Assembly (NCBI RefSeq): GCF_010093815.1
Contig: NW_022985557.1
Location: forward strand, 1,521,348-1,577,359
Length of the DNA: 56,012 bases
Source of the DNA: Pseudovirgaria hyperparasitica
Taxonomy: Eukaryota > Ascomycota > Dothideomycetes > Acrospermales > Acrospermaceae
Direction of reading: 5' to 3'
Shown: positions 25,744-36,084 of the stretch, piece after piece
Layout: the number at the start of each line of letters is the position of its first letter
Position numbering within the stretch: position 1 is the stretch's first letter
Notes under the pieces: model-generated
What the model saw: only the letters and a program-made list of their open reading frames with translations
Told to the model about the DNA's origin: nothing
Databases searched by the model: none
Program-made: the position numbers and the translations under genes

Positions 25744-26291
25744 CCAGCCTAAGTACGTCCGAATTAAATAAGGTATATAGATTATTTAGATCGACTAAGT
25801 CGGATTCTCCGTGTATTCTACTAGTATTAGCTTCGTAGGTCTACGAAGGATAAGACCTAATAGTCGCTGGTTTTATAGTGTTAGTAGACTAATACTTACG
25901 TAAGGAGACGTGGCCGTAGGTAAGTATAAGATATTATCGCCATAGATAATATCGGCCTATAGTATATGCGTATACTTTAATTTTAGACTATTTAGAGGTT
26001 AAGGCTAGACTCGCCGCGTTAGGTAAGGTAATCGAAAGCACGAGGATATAAGCCTTAGACCTAGGAAAAGAAGATATAGCTACGGTAGAGATAGCTATAT
26101 CTAATATACTAGTAATAGGCGTACGCTTTAATCCCATAGAGATATAGTAGTATAGAAGTAAGTAAGGTAGTTAGTTAATTAGCTTCTAAGAGACTAGATA
26201 GCATGGTAGTATAAATACAAACCGCTGTTTACTCGTGATTATATATCTATATATATCTATACGTGAAGAGAAATAAGATATTTATTCTATA

Positions 26292-26610
26292 CCGTTATAT
26301 AGTAGGACGTTACTATATATGCCGGCATATAATAGAATATTCCGACATGCGCCGGTATATTATAGGATATTTCTAGATACTTAAAGTATAGTCGTAGTAT
26401 AAAGTAGTATTACTATTATATACCGGTATATAGTAGAACGTTACTATATATGCCGGTATATAACGGGATCATGTTCCGATATACTATATGCCGCTAGTAT
26501 ATTATAGAATATTCCTAGATACTTAAAGTATAGTTATAATATAAAGTAGTATTACTATACTATACCGGTATTTAGTAGAACGTTACTATATATACCGGTA
26601 TATAATAGGA
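26292..26610. repeat. 141-bp tandem repeat rich in CCGGTATAT
   Basis: Two full copies and a partial third (starts near 26292, 26425 and 26566). Each starts with an ACCGGTATATAGTAGAACGTT-like block and contains TACTTAAAGTATAG. The position directly after the SNF2 gene and the motif shared with other spacers suggest subterminal repeats of a large DNA transposon. Confidence 0.7.
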
Positions 26611-26629
26611 TTAAACGTTTTCTTAACGT

Positions 26630-26835
26630 TCGATAGAACGATTCTAAAAGAACTAGGACGGCTCTAGAAGAACTAGGACGACTCCGGGAGGACTAGGACG
26701 ACTCTAGGAGGATTAGAATAACTCTAGAAGTACCGGGACGACTCTAGGAGGATTGGGACAACTCTAGAAGTACCGGGACCCATTTGGGATAACTTTAGAA
26801 GTACCGGGAGACCTAGAAGCATTGGGAGCGCCGTA
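26630..26835. repeat. Minisatellite of about 19-20 bp units
   Basis: Around ten imperfect units of the form GACTCTAGAAGAACTAGGAC, later GACTCTAGAAGTACCGGGAC. It ends at the truncated integrase of the next Ty3 element. Confidence 0.75.
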
Positions 26836-26837
26836 TC

Positions 26838-29800
26838 TTTCCTAATGGACTTTTCTAAAAATTTAATATAAAGAGCTTATCTCTATTAGATATAATACTA
26901 TTAGATAAACTATAGTTTACTATAACTACTCGTAGGAATATATAGACTATTTCTTCTATATCTATATTCTTTTAATAGGGTATAAAGTAGGTATACTTCG
27001 TAAGTTTATTAACTACTACTAGTATAGTATTATACTATACTTATAAAACTAGTTCTCTTAAGAGTAGTAGATCTATTATAAAGTCTATAGAGATTATTTT
27101 CTAAGTATATAATAGTAGGGGAATCGGTTAAAGTTCTCTATATAGTTTATATCTATTAGATTAGCTTTTACTATATAGAATATAGTCCTATATAACTTTC
27201 TTAATAACTTATCTTTCCTTATAAGTTATATAGTATCTCTTAAATCTTTTATAAGTTTTTATTTCTTCTTAATATCTATATATTGGATCTTTATAGAATT
27301 CTTTAATAAAATAATAGGCCTCGTCCCTTAGGATTATACTCCTTCCCTTAGAATTCTTAAATATAAATTCTTTCTATATTACTATAACGTATTATATTAG
27401 TTTAAGGTTTCCTTCTTTAGTAATTTCTAATATAGTCTATTCTATAGTAGGTTCTTTTTGCTTATATTCTACTTATTAGCTAAGGGTATTAGCTCTTCCG
27501 TTTTCGGATCCTTTATAGTATATAATTTAGATATTAAACTCTATAAGAAGCTTATACTAACTAATTTATTTCTTTCGGAGTTCCTTTATTATAGTAAAGG
27601 TAGTTAGGTTTTTATAGTTAGTATATACCTTTACTATATAGTCTAATCCGTAGAGATAGCTTCTCTATTTCTTAAGATACTTAATTATAGTATAGAGTTC
27701 TTTTTTATAGATTAGCTAATTTATTTCTAATCCTTAGAATTTTCGGGAGTAAAATACTATAGAATATCTTTTCCCTTATTTATCTATCTAGGTTAACTAC
27801 CCTCTAATAGTAAATTCTAATATATCTATCTTAACTTTATAGAGTTTTCCTATTTAATATATCTTTAATATAGGTTTAGTTATAATAGACTCTTTTAATT
27901 ATTAAAATACTTATTCTTACTTTAGTCTCTATTTAAATATTATATTTTTCTTTATAAGCTTATATAGTAGGGCCGTCTTTATAGAATAGTTATATATAAA
28001 TTATCTATAAAAGTTTATAAATCCGGTAAATCCTCAGATTTCCTTAACTATCTTAGATTATTTCTAGTTTTTAATAGCTTTAATCTTCTTTAGGTCTATT
28101 TATATTTCTCTAGATATAATTTTAAATTCTAAAAATATAACTTTCTATATATAGAAGATACTCTTCTTTAATTCTACTAGTAGATTTACTATTTATAATT
28201 TCTAAAGTATCTTATATATATATTCTCTATACTCTAATAGGTTTCTTAAATAAATTAATATATTATCTAGGTATACTATTATAAAGTAGTTAAGGTATTC
28301 TCTTAGTATATTATTAATTAGTATTTAGAATATAGCTAGTATATTAGTTAGTCTAAATAGTATTACTAGATATTTATAGTAGCCGTATTAAGTCTAAAAA
28401 GCTATTTTCTATTTATCTCCTTCTATTATATATATAAGGTTATAGACTTCTTATAAGTCTATTATAGTAAAGTACTAAGCTTCTATAAGTTAGTCCTATA
28501 ATTTATTAATTTAGGGTAGAGGGTATCTATTTTTAATAGTAATATTATTTAAGTATTAATAGTCTATATAGGGTCGTTCGCTTCTATCTTTCTTTAGTAT
28601 AAAGAGTATTAGATATTCTATAGATAATTTAGAGAGTTAGATATATCCCTTTACTTCTATTTTCTTAATATATTATTACGTTATCTCTAGTTATTTTTTA
28701 GTAAGTTAGTATATACTTTTAAATATAGATACTATTTCTAGTTAGAGTATTATTATATAATTATATAGGCTATACTTTAGTAGTTCTATCTTAAGTTCTT
28801 CTTTAAAGATAATATAGTATTAGTAGTATTTCTTTAGTATAAGTACGTCGTTTATTTTTTAAATCTATTTATCTATAGGCGTACTTTATTATACTATATA
28901 TTTCTTATATAAGGGTCCGCTCTTTATATTACCTTACTTATTATTAAGCTTCTAAATATAGTAGATAGACTTCCCGGTTATTAGCGCCTTTATAGATTTA
29001 TTAATCTCTACTTCTTCTTTAATAGTTTCTAAGGGTCTTAATATTTCCTAGGGTATAATTTTCTTAGTTTTCTAGTTAATTATAGAGTTAACTTCTTCGA
29101 GCTATAGTATTCCTAGAATTAAGTTATATTATTCTAGCTCCGCTATATCTAGTTATAATTATTAGTATTCTACTATTAAGACTAAATCTAGAGGTTCTAT
29201 TTCTAAGTATACTATCCTATTAGTATATTCTATATTAAGTCCTTTAAATATAGATAGTTTATATAGTTCTTCTTTACTATTATAGGATATTTTTAGTTTA
29301 TCTACTATAGTTAGAGAGATAAAATTAGACTATACTCCGCTATTAATTAGTACTTTAATAGATTATTTTTAATAGAGCTAAATTTTAAGAGATATTTATA
29401 TTTTATTATCTAAGCTACTAATAGATACGAGAGATTTTCTTTTTAGCTTAGCTATTTCTCTTAGGGTATCTAGCCTTTCTAGTTTTTTCGTAGCTTACTA
29501 AGTTCTTATTCCGTTTCTTATATAAGTTAGATTATAGATTAAACTTATTTCTTAATTTTATCTAAGTCTACTTAAAGATTATACTATATAATAGCCTTAG
29601 ATATTAAATAAGTTCGGTACGTAACGTCCGGATATTAGATATATTAATTCTCTAGATAAATCTTATTTTCTACCCGTTTTAATATAAAGTAGTTTTTATT
29701 AGCTTTCTTAGTAATTATTTTATACTATTATATATCTTCGTCCCTAAAGGCTTTTAGAATTACTTAATTTTAATACTATTATAGAAACTATTTCTAGGTT

Positions 29801-31290
29801 CGCTTCTTATAGAGGTAGCGAAGATAGTTATTATAGATATAAGTAACCTAGGAAGTCTTACTATGTTCCTCGTGGTAGGTTAAAATAAGTTAGTTATCTT
29901 CTAATTAGATTTCTACGTCTCTTCTAGGTGGGTCTCTATTATTCTTATCTATATACTTTCTATAGTAATAGATAATATAGTAAGTAATAGGGTCTTATAT
30001 TATTATTAACTTATTATATAGTTCTTCTATAGTAAGGGTTTCTTTCTTACTATTCTCCTCTATAGTACTTCCTTTAATTATTACTTCTTTAGATACTATT
30101 TCTTTACTTAGTTTAGGTCTTCTTATTACTTCTAAGTATTTCTATAGTTCTACTTTTTCGTAAAGTAATAGGGGTTATTTACTAGCTATTAAGATATTTC
30201 TTTTCTTTAGATACTAATCTATACCGTCTTTTTCTAACTTATATATAAAATAGAGGTTATTAGTATAACTAGTCTATAATATAGCTATATAAGGTACTTC
30301 TTTCTTTTCTATAGTGAAGTTCCCTCGTCTTAGTACCGGGTCTTTAATCTAACTTTTCTTATTCTTATTTTTTAGGTATTCGCGTATATAGTATCCCTTT
30401 TCCTTATAGTAGAGATACTTACCTTCCTTCTTTAGTTACTCCTTTTCTTTATTAGATAGTTATTTTATCTATAAGGCGCTAAGTTCTATAGATACGGGTC
30501 CGTTATAGAATCCCTTATATAAGTAGTTTAGGGCTTTATTAAGATAGCCCTTCCTTATATCTTATTTAAGTATAGGTTAAAAGACCTTCTTCCCTCTTTT
30601 CTTATAGCGTCTCTTATATAGTTAGTTATTAATCTAGACTATAAGCTTAATATACTTCTAGAGGTTAGTAGAATAGTCTCTCTCTCTAGAGATTTCATCC
30701 TTAACATTATTATATAATCTAGTATAGAACTAGAGAATTAGGGGTTTATCATCCTATCCTAGCTAACTAGAGATTTATTAGAATTTAGAGGCGTAGTTAG
30801 ACGTAGATTTTATCTAGACTATTTACTAGATCTATCTCTTAGCTATCCTTTATTTATCTATATCTCTAAAAGTTATCTTAATATATTTCTTAAATTCTTT
30901 AAAGCGTTTAAAGACCTTAGTAGTATTATTCTATTAATTCTACGGATTATTTTCTATAAAGTCCCTTAAGTAGAGCTCGAACCATGTAAGTATATCTCCC
31001 TTTAGTAGTCTAGCAGTAAATATAACTTATTCTTCTAGGTCCTAAATTTAATAGGCCTAGAGATATATTCTAATCTATATTAGGAATCCTTAGAGTTCGC
31101 TTTACTTACCTTTAAAAGGTTCTAGAATTTTTCTTTTAAAGCTCTCTTTAGCTTTTCTAAGTTTAATATTTTCTCTTTAGAGCTCCGCGACTTACTCCTC
31201 TAATTTAGTAATAAGGTATCTAACTTATTCTATAGTTAGTACTTATAGAGTAGTTTATAAAGATAAGGATTATCTATTATTTACTATTTT
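26838..31290 (-). mobile_element. Ty3-C: old, 3'-truncated Ty3 retrotransposon, heavily RIP-mutated
   Basis: Minus-strand order is gag, protease, reverse transcriptase, RNase H, integrase. Visible: a zinc knuckle K-Y-L-Y-Y-K-E-K-G-Y-Y (30376-30417) with all four Zn ligands changed to Tyr; protease block I-N-S-G-V (near 29340-29360, Asp now Asn); reverse transcriptase R-P-Y-I-D-Y and N-N-I-T-I-K-N-R-Y-P-L-P (28500-28575) and V-Y-L-D-N-I-L-I-Y (near 28260-28285); integrase V-N-K-L-T-K-Y-T-Y-F-I-P-Y (near 27010-27070) and I-S-N-R-D-K-L-F (near 26880). The integrase stops abruptly near 26838 at the minisatellite, so the 3' end and LTR are missing. CpG is also depleted, unlike in neighbours to the left, which points to an older or more heavily mutated copy. 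The 5' boundary and LTR were not found. Confidence 0.8.
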
Positions 31291-31850
31291 ATATTTAAAT
31301 AGATAGCGTGAATACTTACTTTAGAGTCTAAGATAAGTAATTAAACTATAATAAACCTTCCTTAATAAGGGTGCGGCTTATCTCTAAAGTAGTCCGTTCT
31401 ATAGAGTATTCTAGCTTTTCTAAAGATAAAGGTACTTAGAAGGCTTAGAGAAGTATAAGTAGGTTTATAGTAAGTATTAATAGGGTATAAATAGTAACTA
31501 GCTAGTAGGCGAGTGAAGTAGTAATTATATCGGTATAAGTTTAAATTAATTACTATAGAACTATTTCTAGAGATCGGGTCTAAAGGGTCTATATAGTTCT
31601 ACTAAGGTCCTCTAATTAGAATGCTTATTCTAAGTATTTAGTACGTTACTTAGAATACTAATATTCTATTTCTAATTACTAGATAGACTACTTAGAATAT
31701 CTATTCTAAGTATCTATAATTAGCTCTCCCTATAGGTGTCTATCTCGGCCTTAGATTATTATCTAAGGTTACCTATTATATTATAGGCACCTCTTCTACG
31801 TGTTATACTATTTCTTATACTACTTATACTAGAGTCTACGTATTCTTCTA
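31291..31850. other. RIP-damaged sequence, no gene identified
   Basis: AT-rich sequence between the gag end of Ty3-C and the LINE-B fragment. It may contain the leader or LTR of Ty3-C, but no second copy is present to define one. Confidence 0.4.
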
Positions 31851-33021
31851 TGGCTCTAGCTGGTAATTCATTATATATACTTTATTCTATAGTTCTACTA
31901 TAAATAACTCCCTCTTAGTAAAGAAGTCTTCTTATATAATCTAATAGATAAGAATAGAGTCTTAGAGCTCTACTATTATAGTAGAATATGTTTTTAATTT
32001 TACTTTAATCTCTTATATATTCTTCTACTATATCTTTATAATCTTAATTCTAGGGTATTTCTAGTTATTAGATTATTCTATTTACTTAATATTATTAGTA
32101 TTAATAATATATCTCTAGATAGAGACTATATATATCTATATTAGATATATATTAGCGTAGATAGATATACTAGAGAAGATATTATTAATTATATTTAGGT
32201 TATAGAAGATAGTCTATTAGACTATATTAGTAGTAGTAGTTAGTACTATATCTTCTAGAGTAAGTTTAGCTATAACTATATTTAACTATATTTCTTTTTA
32301 TTTATTAATCTTATTAATAATATTCTTTAGAGATATCTTCTAGACCTATATAAGAGTATTCTTATTCTAGATAATAATCTATATACTATATACTTCTTCT
32401 ATAGATATTCTTAGTATTTAGATTATTCTAGTTATACTATCTAATAGTACTATAACTTAGATCTATATAGTTAGATATTTTTTCTAGATAAGGTCTTTCT
32501 AGATTCTTAGTAGACTAGCCTTAATTTAGTCTAATCTTAATTCTAGACTTACCTCTAGTATTTACTTTACTCTTATAGTAAGCTTCTTAATATTCTAGAC
32601 TAGACTTTAGAAGATACTAAGAAGGGTAGTCTTATCTTTCTTAATCTCTCTCTCTATATATACTATCTAGTAGTTAATTTTATCTAGGAGAGTATCCCTA
32701 GTTAGGGTTCTCTCTTTCTTCTTTATCTATAGTATTCTATATCTTTAGTTATTTATTATCTTTTAGATGGGGGTTTAATTATTCTAGGATATTCCGCTAT
32801 ATAGCTATTTCTACTATACTAGGGTTAGAGATATACCTAGTAGAAACTAGGGTATATTAGCGCCTAAGGCCTCTATAGTTATTAGTTAAGGGCTACCCTT
32901 AACTAATAAAAGGGAGTTAGTATATTAGTATTTAGTAGTAGTAGTCTATACTTATATCTTTAATAAGTTTTTAAGTATATATATATAGTATCTCTATATA
33001 TTAGTATTACTATATTTTATA

Positions 33022-33062
<41 letters not shown>

Positions 33063-33170
33063 GGGTTATTATACTTGGTATACTCTATTAATTAATATAT
33101 ATATAGATCGTTATATTGCCCTAAGTTAACTAGTTTAGTCTCTTAGAGTATAAAGAAGTCTATATATTTT
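31851..33170 (-). mobile_element. LINE-B: 5' part of a second, older copy of the LINE-A family
   Basis: Sequence parallels 11170-12470 of LINE-A in the same orientation. Shared anchors are GAGCTCTACTATTATAGTAGAAT (near 31965, compare 11287), the 27-bp hairpin at 32881-32907 and the TTATACTTGGTATACTCTAT segment near 33067. Differences are mostly C-to-T and G-to-A, and CpG is lost. The copy ends at the left without the endonuclease or reverse transcriptase parts. Confidence 0.8.
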
Positions 33171-33599
33171 TTAGTATAGCTTAGTTAATATAGTAGTTAT
33201 ATAATCTATAGAGCTATCTCTAAGGTAATAGCTAGAAAGTAAGAGATAAGTATATATATAAGTTAATAAAAGTAAACTAAGATCTAAAGTTTATCTATAT
33301 AAAGACTATTAATTATATTATAAAGACTTAATTAGATATATATAGAAATATAATAATTTTAGAATTTTAGATTTATATATAGTTAAATACTTTAGAGTAA
33401 AGTATAAAAGAAAGAAGAAGATTATTAGAATAAGTACTAGAATAGACTTAACTAGACTACTATAGTCTAGTATAGTTCTATAATAGAAGGACCTAGACTA
33501 AGTTAGCTAGAATAAGTAAGATTACTATATAAATAGATTATATATACTTAATTTCTACTCTTTAGAAATTAATCTTATTATAAGAGTAGACTATTCTTT

Positions 33600-34020
33600 T
33601 AAATATACTTCTAAATTCTTTTATAATCTATTAGACTACTATTCTATATCTATAATTCTTATAGAGATAGTATTATATTATATCTCTCTAGCTATATACT
33701 TTATACTATAGAGATACTTCTAGAATACTTCTCTAGTATAGATAGTATAGAAGTTCTATAGCTTCTATTTAGACTTAGAGAAGGATAGATATCTAGACTT
33801 TTATAAGCTCTTTATATATCTATTTACTTAGTTTCTTCTATAGTTTTTAAATCTACTCTAGATATCTATTCTATTAGAATATCTAATAGACTTAGAGAGC
33901 TTCTTTCTATTTATTCTAGGTCTATAATTATATAGTTAATATAAGCTTCTAAGAGTTCTACTAGTTTAGAGAGATATCTAGATTATCTCTAATCTCTTAT
34001 ATAATCTAGTTTAAGTCTAT
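33600..34020 (-). mobile_element. Fragment of the 3' coding part of the LINE-A family
   Basis: Matches 7640-8010 of LINE-A in the same orientation (for example TTTACTTAGTTTCTTCTATAG near 33825 and 7830). It is highly RIP-mutated and has lost its tail. Together with LINE-B it may be one copy with an internal deletion. Confidence 0.7.
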
Positions 34021-34029
34021 CTCTAGATA

Positions 34030-34295
34030 TATATCTATAGAGTATTACTCTATCTAGTTATATAATAATAATATTATTATTATTATTATAGATATTCTAT
34101 TATTATAGAAGATATCTAAAAAATATTATATTTAAAAAATATAGAGAAAGAAATAGTATAACTATAGAGCTACAAAAGTTTTTTTAATATAGATTTCTCT
34201 ATATATAATAGCTTAGACTAGAGTAGATTTAGATCTATAGAGTAGTAATCTATCTAGTTAAATAATAATAATATTATTATTATTCTAGATAGATA
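34030..34295 (+). mobile_element. Two LINE 3'-tail fragments in opposite orientation
   Basis: At 34035-34090 and 34225-34285 the sequence is the reverse complement of the LINE-A tail region: a TACTCTATCTAGTTATAT-like block followed by AAT/ATT repeats. No body of a plus-strand LINE is attached. Confidence 0.6.
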
Positions 34296-34462
34296 AAGAA
34301 AGAGAGAACTAGAGAGTCTTAGGCTCTTATAAGAATAACTAGTACTTTAGCGCCTTGGCATTCTATATATAGGGACCTAAGTTTACTATGTAACGTATAC
34401 CTTACCTACTGTGAATGGGACACGATATCACATCCGACCTTTTGTACTGTTATGTAGCAGCC
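34296..34462 (+). promoter_or_regulatory. Upstream region of the glycosyltransferase gene
   Basis: The change from RIP-damaged to normal base composition occurs between about 34340 and 34420. A TATATATAG stretch at 34363-34371, about 95 bp before the preferred start codon, could be a TATA element. An upstream ATG at 34388 is followed at once by TAA. The promoter is thus squeezed against old LINE fragments; no other site can be supported. Confidence 0.35.
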
Positions 34463-35590
34463 ATGATTACGTCGAAGCGGGTTGCTCTTGTTGTAGTTGC
34501 CATTCTTACGATACTTTTCTTCCTCCATAGCTTACGATCCTCCTCACCTCAGCATTCACCCTCCGATCAATTGCCTAAGTTTGTAACATCAACCCGGAGC
34601 TCAGCTTCACAACTCAAGGAAGACTTACGTGCCTCCATGGTAGAAGCGTCTCGATTTGCAACAGGGAAGGGTAGTGCGGCAGAGTCGCTCAAGTTATCTT
34701 CTCTTCAGAATCCTTTGAAGGGGCTTGGCACGAGGTCGCTCCGTGAACAGCTTGAATATCAATTTCCATACGATCCGCAATCTAACTTCCCGGCATACAT
34801 TTGGCAGACATGGAAGCACGACCCGTCGGAGGTGTCCTTCGAGGAAGAATTCAGAGAGAACGAAATTAGCTGGACCCAATTGCACCCAGGCTTCGTACAC
34901 GAGGTCATAACGGATGATATCGCGGTGCACTTGTTGCGCCATCTGTATGCATCCTTGCCAGATGTATTGGCTGCCTATCATGCCCTGCCACTCCCAATAC
35001 TCAAGGCTGACTTCTTCCGGTACCTAATTCTACTTGCACGCGGCGGTATCTACTCTGACATTGATACTGCTGCGCTCAAGCCTGCGACGGACTGGGTTCC
35101 TGCTAAGATTCCAAGAGATTCCTTCGGTATGATCATAGGTATCGAGGCCGACCCGGATCGAGACGATTGGGCGGATTGGTACTCCCGGAGAATACAATTT
35201 TGTCAATGGACGATACAATCAAAGCCTGGTCATCCTATACTTCGTGATGTCGTAGCCAACATTACGGAAGAGACTCTTCTTCGCAGAGATCGAGGCCGGC
35301 TCTCCAGAGACCACAGAGGCATAGTCGACTTCACTGGCCCTGCGCTATGGACTGATATCATCTTCAAGTACTTCAACAATCCGAGCGTTTTCGATATGAG
35401 CACGAGCCAGGGCAGCGTAACGTGGCAACATTTCACGAGGATTACGAGCGCAAAGAAAGTTGGCGACGTAATCGTGCTACCCATTACGAGCTTCTCGCCT
35501 GGTGTAAAACAAATGGGTGCCGGAGAAGATGACGATGATATGGCATTCGTTAAGCATCACTTCGAAGGCACTGTTACCCTAAGGGATTAG
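34463..35590 (+). CDS. GT32 glycosyltransferase, OCH1-like, 3' end replaced by a retrotransposon LTR
   Basis: A type II Golgi membrane enzyme of the Gly_transf_sug/OCH1 class, which transfers a sugar (mannose in OCH1) from a nucleotide sugar to glycans. The preferred start is Met at 34463: it gives M-I-T-S-K-R followed by a hydrophobic anchor. An in-frame ATG at 34415 would add 16 residues in front and spoil this topology. Numbered from 34415 (391 residues): anchor 23-38; P-A-Y-I-W-Q-T-W-K 126-134; K-A-D-F-F-R-Y 197-203; G-G-I-Y-S-D-I-D-T 210-218 containing the D-x-D metal site; H-P-I-L 273-276; T-G-P-A-L-W-T 307-313. The frame is free of RIP stops and has normal composition. The last native residues are H-H-F-E-G-T; then V-T-L-R-D-stop comes from the LTR of the inserted Ty3 element at 35572. 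Native 3' codons are stranded at 52975. Activity may survive, because only about 15 C-terminal residues are lost. The exact sugar specificity cannot be read from the sequence. Confidence 0.85.
   Translation: MITSKRVALVVVAILTILFFLHSLRSSSPQHSPSDQLPKFVTSTRSSASQLKEDLRASMVEASRFATGKGSAAESLKLSSLQNPLKGLGTRSLREQLEYQFPYDPQSNFPAYIWQTWKHDPSEVSFEEEFRENEISWTQLHPGFVHEVITDDIAVHLLRHLYASLPDVLAAYHALPLPILKADFFRYLILLARGGIYSDIDTAALKPATDWVPAKIPRDSFGMIIGIEADPDRDDWADWYSRRIQFCQWTIQSKPGHPILRDVVANITEETLLRRDRGRLSRDHRGIVDFTGPALWTDIIFKYFNNPSVFDMSTSQGSVTWQHFTRITSAKKVGDVIVLPITSFSPGVKQMGAGEDDDDMAFVKHHFEGTVTLRD
35568..35571 (+). repeat. Left target-site duplication of Ty3-A (GCAC)
   Basis: GCAC precedes the 5' LTR and recurs after the 3' LTR at 52975-52978. 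With one RIP-type change it could be five bases (GGCAC/AGCAC). Confidence 0.8.
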
Positions 35591-35679
35591 TGCCTTGGCA
35601 CCAACTTAGTAGACACCTCATGTACTCTAGCCTCTTCCTATAGACATCCACTAATACGATAAGAGATATGAACCCTATA
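35572..35679 (+). repeat. 5' LTR of Ty3-A (108 bp)
   Basis: Begins TGTTACCCTAAGGGATTAG and ends AACCCTATA. It aligns over its full 108 bp with 52867-52974. I count 13 differences, all with C or G here and T or A in the other copy. Its first bases supply the new stop codon of the glycosyltransferase gene (TAG at 35588-35590). Confidence 0.9.
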
Positions 35680-36084
35680 GTGGTGCATCGACTGGGAAAT
35701 TAAGGATTAAGTCTACTACGAGTACTTACTAACGAGTTAAAAGAGAAGAAGCCCTACGAGTCTACACGCCACACGAGTTCCGTAATATAGAAGTATTTAT
35801 AAGCTAAACTAATTATACCCCTTACGGTTGGCAGCAGCTCTAAAGAGAGAGAATAGAGATAGGATATAACGAATTTTCTTTACCAGCCGTATAAGACCCC
35901 CTTAGGCACCCTAGATGCAATATCTATAGCCTAGAAGTCCTTTATAGACTAATAGATAGCACTACGTCTTCTATTAATCCTTACTATCTAACTACCTAGT
36001 TAGTTATTTACGGGCCCGGACTAGTAGAAAACTATAATTATTATACCCGGAGCATCCGCCAACCGTTTAAGGGAAGCTATAGAC
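35680..36084 (+). other. Leader of Ty3-A with candidate primer binding site
   Basis: TGGTGCATCGACTGGG at 35681-35696 starts with the TGG that pairs with the CCA end of a tRNA. Which tRNA it fits was not determined. The remaining leader up to the first ATG at 36085 has no recognised feature. CpA is retained close to the LTR and is lost further in. Confidence 0.5.

Larger units (their letters stand above)
22081..26147 (+). pseudogene. SNF2-type helicase gene with three 78-residue repeats and one intron, RIP-inactivated
   Basis: The decayed frame begins somewhere near 22080-22140 and ends at TAG 26145-26147. Three 234-bp repeats (about 22640-23345) are followed in frame by SNF2 helicase motifs: motif I D-S-L-G-L-G-K-I (23939-23962; Thr of GKT now Ile), motif II V-D-K-F-Y-S-V-K-N-P (near 24668-24697; DE-x-H changed to DK-x-Y by RIP-type transitions), and S-V-T-P-L-S-N-S-L-V-D (near 24755). 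A GT-AG intron (25698-25743) brings the C-terminal helicase lobe into frame: S-P-C-I-L-L-V-L-A-S, V-Y-E-G-(Q)-D-L, V-L-V-D-(Q)-Y, and R-Y-Y-R-H-R-(Q)-Y-R-P. SNF2 enzymes are ATP-driven DNA translocases that remodel chromatin or displace proteins. The link to the upstream transposase and SF1 helicase is inferred from order, strand and shared spacer motifs. Confidence 0.65.

Noticed and set aside
1-26610. Large element as a Starship or a Helitron
   Set aside because: No DUF3435-type tyrosine recombinase and no Rep/HUH or Pif1-type helicase motif was recognised. The helicases look SF1 UPF1-like and SNF2-like, and the transposase matches Plavaka.
33015-33060. TA dinucleotide run as a regulatory or origin element
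   Set aside because: It lies inside a strongly RIP-mutated LINE copy where such runs arise from C-to-T and G-to-A changes.
34415-34462. Glycosyltransferase start at the first in-frame ATG
   Set aside because: It would place 16 residues before M-I-T-S-K-R and the membrane anchor. The second ATG gives a standard type II N-terminus, though the first cannot be excluded.
34694-35484. Minus-strand and out-of-frame ORFs over the glycosyltransferase gene
   Set aside because: Shadows of the coding frame, without start context or domains.
35572-35679. The repeat at 35572 and 52867 as a duplicated host gene end or terminator
   Set aside because: It begins TG, is followed by a TGG-type primer site, is preceded at the other end by a purine tract, and is flanked by a short duplication, all as in an LTR.
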